Of a DNA stretch of 50,327 nucleotides, positions 1 through 8,102 are shown piece after piece. Both the position numbers and the translations under genes were made by a program. The number at the start of each line of letters is the position of its first letter. Position 1 is the first letter of the stretch. Below the pieces are notes generated by a model. That model did not search any database. It worked only from the letters and a program-made list of their open reading frames with translations, and was not told the origin of the DNA. Source of the DNA: Sulfurivirga sp964427185 (lineage in GTDB: Bacteria; Pseudomonadota; Gammaproteobacteria; Thiomicrospirales; Thiomicrospiraceae); assembly GCA_964427185.1 (NCBI GenBank), contig CAYRSN010000009.1, forward strand, positions 1 through 50,327. The letters are read 5' to 3'.

Positions 1-1
1 C

Positions 2-229
2 GGTGTGCTGGATGAAGGCGTTGCGGTTGATCAAAACAGCCTGGATCAATATCTCTCTTTTGAAACAGTGGATGCTGATAATGATGGTCAGGCAGATGAC
101 ACCAAGGTCACTATTGACAGTAACGGTTCGGCCATCAGTGGTGGTACCCAAACTGTTGTGATTTTGGAGGATGTCACTTTGCCGAACAACACTGTGGATG
201 ATCTGGATATTGATTTCCAGGATAAGTAA
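2..229 (+). CDS. C-terminus of a probable type I secreted (RTX/VCBS-like) protein, 5' truncated
   Basis: The reading frame is open from the window edge and stops with TAA at 227-229, so this is the last 75 or so residues of a longer gene; a GTG at 5 is in frame but is probably not the start. The tail is very acidic, with the pattern LDQYLSF, a DADNDGQADD calcium-loop-like stretch, then GGTQTVVILEDVTL. This resembles the type I secretion C-terminal target domain found at the end of large secreted adhesins. That assignment rests on pattern recall. The protein would be exported by an ABC/TolC-type system not seen here. It occupies the place upstream of rpmH where dnaA is often found. Confidence 0.6.
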   Translation, partial: GVLDEGVAVDQNSLDQYLSFETVDADNDGQADDTKVTIDSNGSAISGGTQTVVILEDVTLPNNTVDDLDIDFQDK

Positions 230-238
230 AGCGCTCTG

Positions 239-260
239 GCAGGCGGGCTTGCTCGCCTGC
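239..260 (+). terminator. Hairpin after the secreted-protein gene
   Basis: Nine-base stem (arms 239-247 and 252-260, with one G-T pair) around a four-base loop, starting 10 nt after the stop codon. No T run follows directly, so it is either a weak terminator or a 3'-end protecting hairpin. Confidence 0.4.
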
Positions 261-279
261 TGGGTAATGTTTACGAAAT

Positions 280-312
280 TTCTACTTGTTTTTAAATAAA
301 AAGCAGGTAGAA
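280..312. other. Long imperfect inverted repeat upstream of rpmH
   Basis: Arms 280-293 and 299-312 can pair over 14 bases with two G-T pairs around the loop AAATA. The inner half of the stem is T5/A5. It lies between the hairpin at 239-260 and rpmH. It could be a second terminator for the upstream gene, part of an rpmH leader, or a protein-binding site; the sequence alone does not decide. Confidence 0.45.
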
Positions 313-358
313 TTCACGGTTTGCTGCCGTATCTGGATAAAAATAAAGGATTTGTATT

Positions 359-493
359 ATGAAAAGAACATTTCAACCGAGCGTATTAAAGCGTAAGCGT
401 ACACATGGCTTTCGTGCGCGTATGGCGACAAAAAACGGTCGTAAGGTTTTGGCGCGTCGTCGTGCAAAAGGTCGTAAACGCCTGACACCTTAA
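359..493 (+). CDS. rpmH: 50S ribosomal protein L34
   Basis: A 44-residue, Arg/Lys-rich protein beginning MKRTFQPS and ending KGRKRLTP, the full-length signature of bacterial L34, a component of the large ribosomal subunit. An AAGGA ribosome binding site lies at 346-350, eight bases before the ATG. The stop codon TAA overlaps the ATG of rnpA (TAATG), so the two are translationally coupled, as is usual for this pair. Confidence 0.98.
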   Translation: MKRTFQPSVLKRKRTHGFRARMATKNGRKVLARRRAKGRKRLTP

Positions 494-909
494 TGTCAGA
501 AATGGCTGACACGCGGTCAGCACAGTCCATTGACTCTGACCGGCTTCTTGCCGGTCAAACTTTTCCTAAAGCGCTCAGGCTTCTTTCTCCCGCGCAGTTT
601 CGTTGGGTTTTTGCAGAGGCAACCAAGTTTGCCAACCGTCATTGGACACTTTTGGTGCGTCCAAACGGGCTGGCATACCCTCGTATGGGACTGGTCATTT
701 CAAAAAAACAGGCAGGCAAGGCTCATAGCCGAAATCGCATAAAAAGAGTGGCTCGAGAGACATTTCGGCGGCATAAACGTAGCCTGGTAGGCTATGATAT
801 TGTGGTTTTGGCTCGAAAAGGGGTGGCGGAAGTCGATAATGCCACGCTGGTGCGAAGTTTTGAACACTTAATTCAAAAAATACAGCAACACTCGATGAAG
901 GATAGTTAA
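493..909 (+). CDS. rnpA: Ribonuclease P protein component
   Basis: 138 residues. RnpA is the protein cofactor of RNase P, which removes 5' leaders from tRNA precursors. The conserved RNR-type motif is present as HSRNRIKRVARETFR near residues 77-91, and LLSPAQFRWVF and GLVISKK also match the family. The ATG at 493 overlaps the rpmH stop. It adds about 20 residues before the usual N-terminus, so an internal ATG at 502 is possible. No yidD gene follows; yidC starts five bases after the stop. Confidence 0.96.
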   Translation: MSEMADTRSAQSIDSDRLLAGQTFPKALRLLSPAQFRWVFAEATKFANRHWTLLVRPNGLAYPRMGLVISKKQAGKAHSRNRIKRVARETFRRHKRSLVGYDIVVLARKGVAEVDNATLVRSFEHLIQKIQQHSMKDS

Positions 910-913
910 CGGA

Positions 914-2542
914 ATGAATACGCGCGCGCTTTGGTGGATAGCCCTGGCTTTTACGCTGATGTGGATCTGGATGGAGTGGATGAGGTTTACAGCGCCTCAG
1001 CCACCACAGACAGAGCCCGCAGAACAAAGTGCATCTGTCGTTTCTGCAGAAGTGCCAACGGCAAATGTGGCGGCAGGCGCTCAGGTGAACTCTGTTCCGG
1101 CGGCACAGTCTGCTGTGGCATCGGCAGGGCGTGTGTATGTTAAAACCGATGTGCTGGAGGTGGAGCTTGACCAGCAGGGGGGCGACATTCGTCTTGCCAG
1201 GCTGTTGCAGTTTGCTGCCAGCTCGGAAGAAAAAGATAAGCCGTTTACGCTGCTTTCTGACCAAGGACCACTGTTTCATATTGTACAAAACGGTTTGACA
1301 GCAGCAGAAGGTTTGCCGGCACCTACACATAAAGTAAAGTGGCAGGCGGCAAAAACGCATTACACTCTGGACGGAGAGGTATTGAATGTTCCATTTACTT
1401 GGGAGCAGGATGGTCTTCAAGTAACAAAAACCTATATTTTCCGCAAAGGCAGTTATGTAGTCGATGTGCGTTATGAAGTCAGTAACCATACAGGCAAACC
1501 ATGGCAGGGGGCACTATACAGTCAGCTTCAGCGTAACCGTTTCGTGCCCAATGCCAGTAAACTGATCTGGACTTATACCGGGCCAGTTTTTTATGATCCG
1601 GAAAATAAATATCAGAAGGTTGATTTTGATGACCTGCTAAAACAGCCGATTACCGCCAAGCCAGCACAGGGCGGCTGGGTTGCGATGATTCAGCACTATT
1701 TCTTATCTGCCATTGTGCCTGATCAGAACGCTTTGAATACCTATTATGGCAAACCATTAGAGCAAGACCGATTTGTGGTGGGTGTGGTTGCACCAGTGGT
1801 TGCCCTCGCACCTGCGCAGTCACAGGTGTTGAGTCACCGTTATTTTATCGGTCCGGAAATTGAAGAGCTTTTGGAGCCTTTGGCTGAAGGGTTGGAGTTA
1901 ACCAAGGACTACGGTATTTTGACAATTATCGCCGAGCCACTTTTCTGGGTGCTTAAGCTGATTTATGACTGGGTTGGCAACTGGGGTTGGGCGATTATTA
2001 TTTTGACCCTGTTGATTAAGCTGGCGTTTTATAAGCTAAGCGAGACTAGTTATCGTTCCATGGCAAAACTGCGCAAGTTCCAACCTAAGCTCCAGCAGCT
2101 GAAAGAAAACTATGGAGACGATAAGCAGCTCTTTCAGCAGAAGCTGATGCAGCTGTATCGGGAAGAAAAAATTAACCCCATGGGTGGCTGTCTGCCTATT
2201 CTGGTGCAGATGCCTGTCTTTATTGCGCTTTACTGGGTATTGCTTTACTCGGTAGAAATCCGTCAGGCACCTTGGATTCTGTGGATTGATGACCTTTCCG
2301 CACCAGATCCTTATTACGTGCTGCCTTTGATTATGGGGGGCAGCATGTGGCTGCAGATGAAGTTGAATCCAACAACCATGATGGATGAAACGCAGCAGAA
2401 GATCATGCAGCTGATGCCTATCATCTTCACGATTTTTTTCCTCTGGTTCCCATCCGGGCTGGTGCTCTACTGGGTGGTGAACAACGTACTTTCCATTGCG
2501 CAACAGTGGTATATCACGCGAAAAATTGAGCAGGAAAGCTAA
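914..2542 (+). CDS. yidC: Membrane protein insertase YidC
   Basis: 542 residues, the Gram-negative long form (E. coli 548). It has an N-terminal membrane anchor at about residues 6-24, a large periplasmic domain to about 340, and five C-terminal membrane segments. The conserved arginine of the substrate groove is in SYRSMAKLRKF, followed by the cytoplasmic coiled hairpin and NPMGGCLPILVQMPVFIALYW. It inserts membrane proteins, including subunits a and c of the ATP synthase encoded downstream, with or without SecYEG. It is followed by an intrinsic terminator. Confidence 0.98.
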   Translation: MNTRALWWIALAFTLMWIWMEWMRFTAPQPPQTEPAEQSASVVSAEVPTANVAAGAQVNSVPAAQSAVASAGRVYVKTDVLEVELDQQGGDIRLARLLQFAASSEEKDKPFTLLSDQGPLFHIVQNGLTAAEGLPAPTHKVKWQAAKTHYTLDGEVLNVPFTWEQDGLQVTKTYIFRKGSYVVDVRYEVSNHTGKPWQGALYSQLQRNRFVPNASKLIWTYTGPVFYDPENKYQKVDFDDLLKQPITAKPAQGGWVAMIQHYFLSAIVPDQNALNTYYGKPLEQDRFVVGVVAPVVALAPAQSQVLSHRYFIGPEIEELLEPLAEGLELTKDYGILTIIAEPLFWVLKLIYDWVGNWGWAIIILTLLIKLAFYKLSETSYRSMAKLRKFQPKLQQLKENYGDDKQLFQQKLMQLYREEKINPMGGCLPILVQMPVFIALYWVLLYSVEIRQAPWILWIDDLSAPDPYYVLPLIMGGSMWLQMKLNPTTMMDETQQKIMQLMPIIFTIFFLWFPSGLVLYWVVNNVLSIAQQWYITRKIEQES

Positions 2543-2555
2543 CTTGGAAGTATCA

Positions 2556-2577
2556 AGCCGGCCTATGCCGGCTTTTT
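2556..2577 (+). terminator. Intrinsic terminator after yidC
   Basis: Seven-base perfect stem AGCCGGC/GCCGGCT (2556-2562 with 2567-2573), loop CTAT, running into T5 at 2573-2577. It ends only six bases before the mnmE start codon. Confidence 0.8.
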
Positions 2578-2583
2578 AACCCC

Positions 2584-3939
2584 ATGCTGTTAAGTGATCA
2601 AGATACCATTGCGGCTCTTGCAACGCCTCCCGGTCGGGGAGGGGTGGGGATTGTGCGTGTTTCAGGGCCTCAGGCACGCGCAATTGCGGAAGCAGTAACG
2701 GGCAAAGCCCTCAAACCTCGTTATGCACACTACGGTTCCTTTTGGGGAGAGCAGGGAGAAGTTTTGGATCAGGGAATTGCCCTTTTCTTTCCAGGGCCGA
2801 ACTCTTTTACAGGAGAAGATGTGCTGGAATTACAGGGGCATGGTGGGCCGGTCATTTTGGAGTGGTTGCTTCAACGTGTACTGGCACTGGGTGCACGTCC
2901 CGCTGAGCCGGGCGAGTTTTCCCGCAGGGCTTTTCTGAATGGAAAACTGGATCTCACTCAGGCGGAGGCCATTGCCGATTTAATCAACGCCTCCACCGAG
3001 CAGGCGGCTAAAAGTGCCTTGAAAAGCTTGCAGGGTGAGTTTGCCACAGCGGTAGATGCACTGGTGGAAGATCTGATTCATTTACGCATGTATGTGGAGG
3101 CAGCCATTGACTTTCCTGAAGAGGAAGTTGATTTCCTCGGAGAGGGCAAAGTGCACACAGAGCTTTCTCAGTTGCAAGAGCAGCTGGAAGCGTTGCTGGT
3201 TAAGGCTCAGCAGGGTGCACTGTTGCAAGAAGGCATGACCGTTGTGATTTTAGGGCGTCCTAATGCGGGTAAATCCAGTTTGCTGAATGCGCTCTCCGGT
3301 AAAGAGAGTGCAATTGTGACGGATATTGCCGGTACAACCCGAGATGCCATCTGTGAAGCGATACAAATTGACGGTGTGCCGTTGCATATTGTTGATACCG
3401 CAGGGTTGCGCGAAACTACCGATAAAGTGGAACAAATCGGTATCGAACGTGCCTGGGCGGCGATTGAGCGTGCGGATCATGTGCTGGTGGTGGTTCCGGC
3501 TACTGAAACAATTGCCCCTGAAGACCAGGCAATTTTGGATAAGCTGCCGCCTGAGCTTCCGGTCACCCTGGTGCGTAATAAAATCGATCAGATTGGCGCT
3601 GCACCACATGTCAGCCAGGAGGCGGATCGCACAGTGATTTGGCTTTCTGCAAAACACAGGCAAGGGCTGGCGCTGCTGAAAGCTCATTTGAAGCAGGCCA
3701 TGGGGTATGCACAGACACCGGAAGGTGTGTTTATGGCACGACGCCGACATGTGGAAGCTTTGCAGCATGCCTTGCAGTATATCCGGCAGGGGCTGCATAA
3801 TTTGACACATCTGACGGCAGGTGAGCTGGTGGCAGAAGACCTGCGTCAGGCACAGCAGGCGTTGGAAGCGATTACAGGCCGTTTTACATCTGATGATCTT
3901 TTAGGTGAAATCTTCTCCAGCTTCTGTATCGGAAAGTAA
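2584..3939 (+). CDS. mnmE: tRNA uridine-5-carboxymethylaminomethyl(34) synthesis GTPase MnmE
   Basis: 451 residues. With MnmG it installs the cmnm5 group on wobble U34 of several tRNAs. It has an N-terminal tetrahydrofolate-binding domain, a G domain with P-loop GRPNAGKSS near residue 224, DTAGLRETTD near 271 and NKID near 336, and the invariant C-terminal FCIGK containing the functional Cys. The ATG lies six bases after the yidC terminator and has no purine-rich ribosome binding site, so expression may need read-through or a leaderless message. The first copy of the dispersed repeat starts two bases after its stop. Confidence 0.97.
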   Translation: MLLSDQDTIAALATPPGRGGVGIVRVSGPQARAIAEAVTGKALKPRYAHYGSFWGEQGEVLDQGIALFFPGPNSFTGEDVLELQGHGGPVILEWLLQRVLALGARPAEPGEFSRRAFLNGKLDLTQAEAIADLINASTEQAAKSALKSLQGEFATAVDALVEDLIHLRMYVEAAIDFPEEEVDFLGEGKVHTELSQLQEQLEALLVKAQQGALLQEGMTVVILGRPNAGKSSLLNALSGKESAIVTDIAGTTRDAICEAIQIDGVPLHIVDTAGLRETTDKVEQIGIERAWAAIERADHVLVVVPATETIAPEDQAILDKLPPELPVTLVRNKIDQIGAAPHVSQEADRTVIWLSAKHRQGLALLKAHLKQAMGYAQTPEGVFMARRRHVEALQHALQYIRQGLHNLTHLTAGELVAEDLRQAQQALEAITGRFTSDDLLGEIFSSFCIGK

Positions 3940-3941
3940 AA

Positions 3942-3980
3942 GGGTCTCCCCCTTTTTTTTCAAAATCAAAATTTTGCTTG
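3942..3980 (+). repeat. Dispersed 40-bp repeat, copy 1 (between mnmE and queF)
   Basis: GGGTCTCCCCC at 3942-3952, T8 at 3953-3960, then the inverted repeat CAAAAT/ATTTTG (3961-3966 with 3971-3976) and GCTTG. It is the only intergenic copy in the window. Here it could also act as the end of the mnmE transcript, since a short GGG-CCC stem precedes the T run. Confidence 0.7.
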
Positions 3981-3991
3981 AGTGAGTGAAG

Positions 3992-4813
3992 ATGGAGTTT
4001 TCCTACGACAATACGCCTTTAGGTAAAAAAACGGCCTATTGCAGCCATTATGATCCAAGTTTGCTGTTTCCCATTCCCCGTAGCGACAAGCGCGGGGAAC
4101 TGGGCATTAAATCTGATGCACTGCCTTTTGTGGGGCAGGATGTCTGGACGGGCTATGAGCTATCCTGGCTGAATGCCAAAGGGCTGCCTCAAGTTGCGGT
4201 GGGGCAGTTTATCTTTCCGGTGGAAAGCCCTTATCTGATTGAGTCCAAGTCTTTTAAGCTCTATTTGAACAGCTTCAACGATACCCGTTTTGAACACTGG
4301 TCGCAGGTACAGGAAGTTTTGCAGCAAGACTTAAGTCAGGCTGCAGGGGTGCCTGTTGATGTAGCGCTGTATGCACTTGAGCAGGCGCCTCAGTGTACCC
4401 GGCAGATTGAAGGGACTTGCCTGGATACACAGGAGATTGAAATTCAGGATTTTGTTTTAACGCCGGATTATCTGTCCGCTCAGGGGGCGGTCGTGAGTGA
4501 AACGCTTTATTCCAACTTGCTGAAGTCCAACTGTTTGGTCACCGGCCAACCGGACTGGGGCACCGTGGTCGTGCGTTACACGGGTGCGCGTATCGACAGG
4601 GCTGGATTATTGCGCTATATTGTCTCGTTTCGCCATCACTGGGAGTTTCATGAGCAGTGTGTGGAGCGTATTTATATGGATCTGCAGCGTGTCTGTCAGC
4701 CGGAAAAGCTACTGGTCTATGCGCGTTATGTGCGCCGCGGCGGTCTGGAGATCAATCCATATCGCGCCAGTGAGCCTGGTGACTGGTCTCTATCGCGGTT
4801 GGTGAGACAGTAA
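3992..4813 (+). CDS. queF: NADPH-dependent 7-cyano-7-deazaguanine reductase QueF
   Basis: 273 residues, the long tandem-domain form of QueF (E. coli 282). It reduces preQ0 to preQ1, the last soluble step of queuosine precursor synthesis. Family signs are the ESKSFKLYLNSFN motif near residue 85, the catalytic-Cys region LLKSNCLVTGQPDW near 179, and the C-terminal FHEQCVERIYMDL plus RRGGLEINPYR. ATG at 3992 gives the usual MEFSYDNTPLG start; a GTG two codons upstream is possible. It lies between mnmE and mnmG, grouping three wobble-base modification genes. Confidence 0.95.
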   Translation: MEFSYDNTPLGKKTAYCSHYDPSLLFPIPRSDKRGELGIKSDALPFVGQDVWTGYELSWLNAKGLPQVAVGQFIFPVESPYLIESKSFKLYLNSFNDTRFEHWSQVQEVLQQDLSQAAGVPVDVALYALEQAPQCTRQIEGTCLDTQEIEIQDFVLTPDYLSAQGAVVSETLYSNLLKSNCLVTGQPDWGTVVVRYTGARIDRAGLLRYIVSFRHHWEFHEQCVERIYMDLQRVCQPEKLLVYARYVRRGGLEINPYRASEPGDWSLSRLVRQ

Positions 4814-4825
4814 GGAATAAAAGTC

Positions 4826-6718
4826 ATGCAGGATATTCAGCATTACGATGTTATTGTTGTCGGAGGAGGGCATGCGGGCACAGAAGCGGCACTGGCCGCG
4901 GCACGTATGGGTGTGCGTACGCTGCTGTTGACGCATAATATCGACACTTTGGGCGCGATGAGCTGTAATCCTGCGATTGGCGGTATTGGCAAAGGACATC
5001 TGGTTAAGGAGGTGGATGCTCTTGGGGGCGCCATGGCGTTGGCCATTGATGAGGCAGGGATTCAGTTCCGCACGCTGAATGCCTCCAAAGGGCCTGCGGT
5101 GCGTGCCACCCGTGCCCAGGCAGATCGTGAGCTGTATAAGCGGGCGATTCGTACTCGCTTGGAAAACCAACCAAACCTGGATCTGTTTCAGCAGCCGGTG
5201 GAAGACCTTATTTTACAAGGTGAGCAGGTTACGGGTGTGGTAACTCGTATGGGACTGAGGTTTTACGCACCGCAAGTGGTACTCACTGTAGGGACTTTTC
5301 TGGCAGGAAAGATACACATTGGCCTGAACAACTATCAGGGCGGGCGCGCCGGCGATGAGCCCAGTAATCACCTGGCGGACAGATTACGGGAGCTGAACTT
5401 GCCGGTAGGCCGTTTGAAAACGGGCACGCCACCACGGCTGGATGCCCGCACAGTGGACTTTTCTGTGATGACTGAGCAGCCTGGGGATGAGCCCCCGCCT
5501 GTATTTTCCTTTATGGGCACGCAAGCTATACACCCACAGCAAGTGCCCTGTTATATCACTCATACCAATGAGACAACTCACGAGGTAATCCGCACCTCCC
5601 TGGATCAGTCGCCCATGTATGCGGGCGAGATTGAAGGGGTAGGGCCACGGTATTGCCCTTCCATTGAAGATAAAGTGGTGCGTTTTGCGGATAAAAGCAG
5701 CCATCAGATCTTTATTGAACCGGAAGGGCTGACTTCCAATGAGCTTTATCCCAATGGCATCTCCACCAGCCTGCCGTTTGAAACACAGGTTCAGATTGTC
5801 CGCTCTATTAAAGGCTTGGAAAACGCACGTATTGTGCGCCCTGGCTATGCGATTGAATATGATTATTTTGATCCGCGCCACCTTAAGCCTACACTGGAAA
5901 CTGGTGCAATCCAGGGGCTGTATTTTGCTGGGCAGATTAACGGCACCACAGGTTATGAGGAAGCGGCCGCGCAAGGCTTGTTGGCTGGTGTAAACGCGGC
6001 CTTGCGCGCGCAGGAGAGAGCACCATGGTATCCGAGGCGGGATGAAGCCTACCTTGGTGTATTGGTCGATGATTTGATTACACTGGGCACGCAGGAGCCT
6101 TACCGCATGTTCACCTCCCGTGCTGAGTATCGGTTGATGCTGCGCGAGGATAATGCAGATCAGCGTCTTACACCCATCGGGCGCGAACTGGGTCTGGTGG
6201 ATGATGCCCGCTGGGCTGCATTTGAGCGCAAAATGGAACAGTTTGAGCGTACCTTGCAGGCACTTCGGGATACTTGGATTCACCCGCATCACTCCGAGGC
6301 TACCAAAGCAGAAGCACTGATGGCGCTGCCGCTTTCCAAGGAGCAAAGCCTGTTTGACTTGCTCAAGCGCCCCGGTGTGACTTATGCCGCTTTGGCAGAG
6401 CTGGCATGTTTTCCCGAGTGTGCATGCGGTGATGATGTGATCGAGCAGGTGGAGATCGAAGCCAAGTACAGCGGCTATATTGAGCGCCAGCGTCAGGAAA
6501 TTGAACGTTTGCGTAAAGCGGAAAATACACCTTTGCCAGAAGATCTGGATTACGACCAGATCAGCGGGCTGTCCAATGAAGTGAAGCAGAAACTTAAAGC
6601 GTACCGGCCAGCAACCTTGGGGCAGGCCAGCCGTATCAGCGGTGTGACCCCGGCTGCGATTTCACTGCTGCTGATTCATCTGAAAAAGCGAAAGGCGCAG
6701 GCACGTGGACAATCTTAA
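4826..6718 (+). CDS. mnmG: tRNA uridine-5-carboxymethylaminomethyl(34) synthesis enzyme MnmG
   Basis: 630 residues, the full GidA length. It is the FAD-dependent partner of MnmE. The dinucleotide-binding motif GGGHAG is at residues 13-18, the family signature RPGYAIEYDYFDP near 340, and GQINGTTGYEEAAAQG near 370. The helical C-terminal domain contains KYSGYIERQ. GGAATAAA sits upstream of the ATG. The last 14 bases overlap rsmG, the normal gammaproteobacterial neighbour. Confidence 0.98.
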   Translation: MQDIQHYDVIVVGGGHAGTEAALAAARMGVRTLLLTHNIDTLGAMSCNPAIGGIGKGHLVKEVDALGGAMALAIDEAGIQFRTLNASKGPAVRATRAQADRELYKRAIRTRLENQPNLDLFQQPVEDLILQGEQVTGVVTRMGLRFYAPQVVLTVGTFLAGKIHIGLNNYQGGRAGDEPSNHLADRLRELNLPVGRLKTGTPPRLDARTVDFSVMTEQPGDEPPPVFSFMGTQAIHPQQVPCYITHTNETTHEVIRTSLDQSPMYAGEIEGVGPRYCPSIEDKVVRFADKSSHQIFIEPEGLTSNELYPNGISTSLPFETQVQIVRSIKGLENARIVRPGYAIEYDYFDPRHLKPTLETGAIQGLYFAGQINGTTGYEEAAAQGLLAGVNAALRAQERAPWYPRRDEAYLGVLVDDLITLGTQEPYRMFTSRAEYRLMLREDNADQRLTPIGRELGLVDDARWAAFERKMEQFERTLQALRDTWIHPHHSEATKAEALMALPLSKEQSLFDLLKRPGVTYAALAELACFPECACGDDVIEQVEIEAKYSGYIERQRQEIERLRKAENTPLPEDLDYDQISGLSNEVKQKLKAYRPATLGQASRISGVTPAAISLLLIHLKKRKAQARGQS

Positions 6719-7334
6719 AATGCCCCTGCTGCAGGGGGCACAGGCACTGGGTATCCACCTTGAGCCACAGCAAGCACAGCAGCTGCTGGATTATGTAGCA
6801 TTGTTGCACAAATGGAACCAAGCCTATAATCTCACCGCCGTGCGTCAGCCTGAAGCCATGTTGGTGAAACATATTCTGGATAGTCTGGCCGTAGTGCCTT
6901 ATATCAAAGGTGAACGTTTGCTGGATGTGGGTACCGGGTCAGGTATTCCGGGTATCGTACTGGCCATTGTCTGGCCGGAGCGCCAATTTGACCTGCTGGA
7001 CAGCAATATCAAGAAAATTCGTTTTGTCCGTCAGGCTGTGCGGACTTTAGGTTTAACAAATATTCAGGCAGTGCATGCGCGTGTAGAAAGTTGGCAGCCT
7101 GAAGCCTGTTATGACAGTATCGTTTCCCGCGCTTTTGCGGAACTGGCATTATTTATTAAACTCACACGTCATTTGCTCTGTAAAGAGGGGTGTTGGTGGG
7201 CCATGAAGGCACATGCTGAAGCAGAGCAGGCTTCGTTACCGAACGGGGTTCAGGTGGTTGATACTTACGAGTTGACCGTGCCCGGGTTGTCGGCGCGTCG
7301 TACACTGGTGGTTTTAAAACAGGAACAGGCATGA
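6705..7334 (+). CDS. rsmG: 16S rRNA (guanine(527)-N7)-methyltransferase RsmG
   Basis: 209 residues from a GTG at 6705; an ATG at 6720 is an alternative start. RsmG methylates G527 of 16S rRNA with S-adenosylmethionine. The cofactor motif LLDVGTGSGIPGI is near residues 72-84, preceded by HKWNQAYNLTAVR and VKHILDSL, all typical of GidB. Its TGA overlaps the parA ATG (ATGA), so the three genes mnmG-rsmG-parA are coupled. Confidence 0.96.
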   Translation: MDNLKMPLLQGAQALGIHLEPQQAQQLLDYVALLHKWNQAYNLTAVRQPEAMLVKHILDSLAVVPYIKGERLLDVGTGSGIPGIVLAIVWPERQFDLLDSNIKKIRFVRQAVRTLGLTNIQAVHARVESWQPEACYDSIVSRAFAELALFIKLTRHLLCKEGCWWAMKAHAEAEQASLPNGVQVVDTYELTVPGLSARRTLVVLKQEQA

Positions 7335-8101
7335 GTGCACATATTTTTGCAGTGGCCAACCAAAAAGGCGGCGTTGGAAAAACCACAACCGCAGTAAACT
7401 TGGCAGCGGCTTTTGCTCGCCTGAATAAAAAGGTGCTACTGGTGGATCTGGATCCACAGGGTAATGCGACGGTGTCTGTCGGGGTGGATAAAGATGCTCT
7501 GGAAGTGACCCTCTATGATTTACTGTGTGCAGAGGCTGACTTCGATCAAGCATGTCAGCATATAGCGCAATCCAGCCTGGATCTGTTGCCCGCCAATGGC
7601 GATTTGACGGCAGCGGAAGCAGATCTGTTGGAAGACGAAGAAGGTGCAATACGCCTGCGTCAGCAGCTGGAAACCGTTAAAAACCGCTATGATGAAATCA
7701 TCATAGACTGCCCGCCTACGCTAAATATGCTGACTTTGAACGGCCTGGTGGCAGCCGATGGTGTGTTGGTACCGGTACAGTGTGAATACTTTGCTCTGGA
7801 AGGGCTCAGTGCTCTGATGGAGACAATCGCCACAGTGCAGAATACGCTCAATCCGCAGCTGAAAATAGACGGCCTGTTGCGCACTATGTATGATCGGCGC
7901 AATAACCTGGCCAACGATGTTTCCAATGCCTTGATTTCGCATTTCGGCATGCAGGTCTGTAAAACCATTATTCCCCGCAATGTACGTTTGGCGGAGGCGC
8001 CCAGTTTTGGGCAATCTGTGCTGGATTATGATGTCAACTCAACCGGCGCCATGGCCTATTTGGCACTTGCCAACGAACTGCTACGCAAAATGGGACGATA
8101 A
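7331..8101 (+). CDS. parA: Chromosome partitioning ATPase ParA (Soj)
   Basis: 256 residues. It is a Walker-type partition ATPase that, with ParB, moves and orients newly replicated origins. The deviant Walker A motif KGGVGKTTTAVN begins near residue 11, Walker A' is LLVDLDPQGNAT near 37, and IIIDCPPTLNMLT is near 119. The position rsmG-parA-parB next to the atp operon marks it as the chromosomal, not plasmid, system. parB follows after one base. Confidence 0.97.
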   Translation: MSAHIFAVANQKGGVGKTTTAVNLAAAFARLNKKVLLVDLDPQGNATVSVGVDKDALEVTLYDLLCAEADFDQACQHIAQSSLDLLPANGDLTAAEADLLEDEEGAIRLRQQLETVKNRYDEIIIDCPPTLNMLTLNGLVAADGVLVPVQCEYFALEGLSALMETIATVQNTLNPQLKIDGLLRTMYDRRNNLANDVSNALISHFGMQVCKTIIPRNVRLAEAPSFGQSVLDYDVNSTGAMAYLALANELLRKMGR

Positions 8102-8102
8102 G

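Noticed and set aside
331..340. TCTGGATAA, one mismatch from a DnaA box, upstream of rpmH
   Set aside because: A single near match with no cluster of boxes and no AT-rich unwinding region; not enough for an origin.
313..341. TTCACG and GATAAA 17 bases apart as the rpmH promoter
   Set aside because: Transcription would begin within the ribosome binding site at 346-350, leaving no usable leader.
3942..3960. Repeat copy 1 as a simple intrinsic terminator
   Set aside because: The GGG-TCT-CCC stem is only three base pairs, and the same sequence recurs inside three genes where termination would be harmful; a repeat explains it better, though it may add to termination here.
5384..6346. 320-codon frame antisense to mnmG and similar antisense frames within the atp genes
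   Set aside because: Produced by the codon bias of highly conserved genes; no coding evidence of their own.
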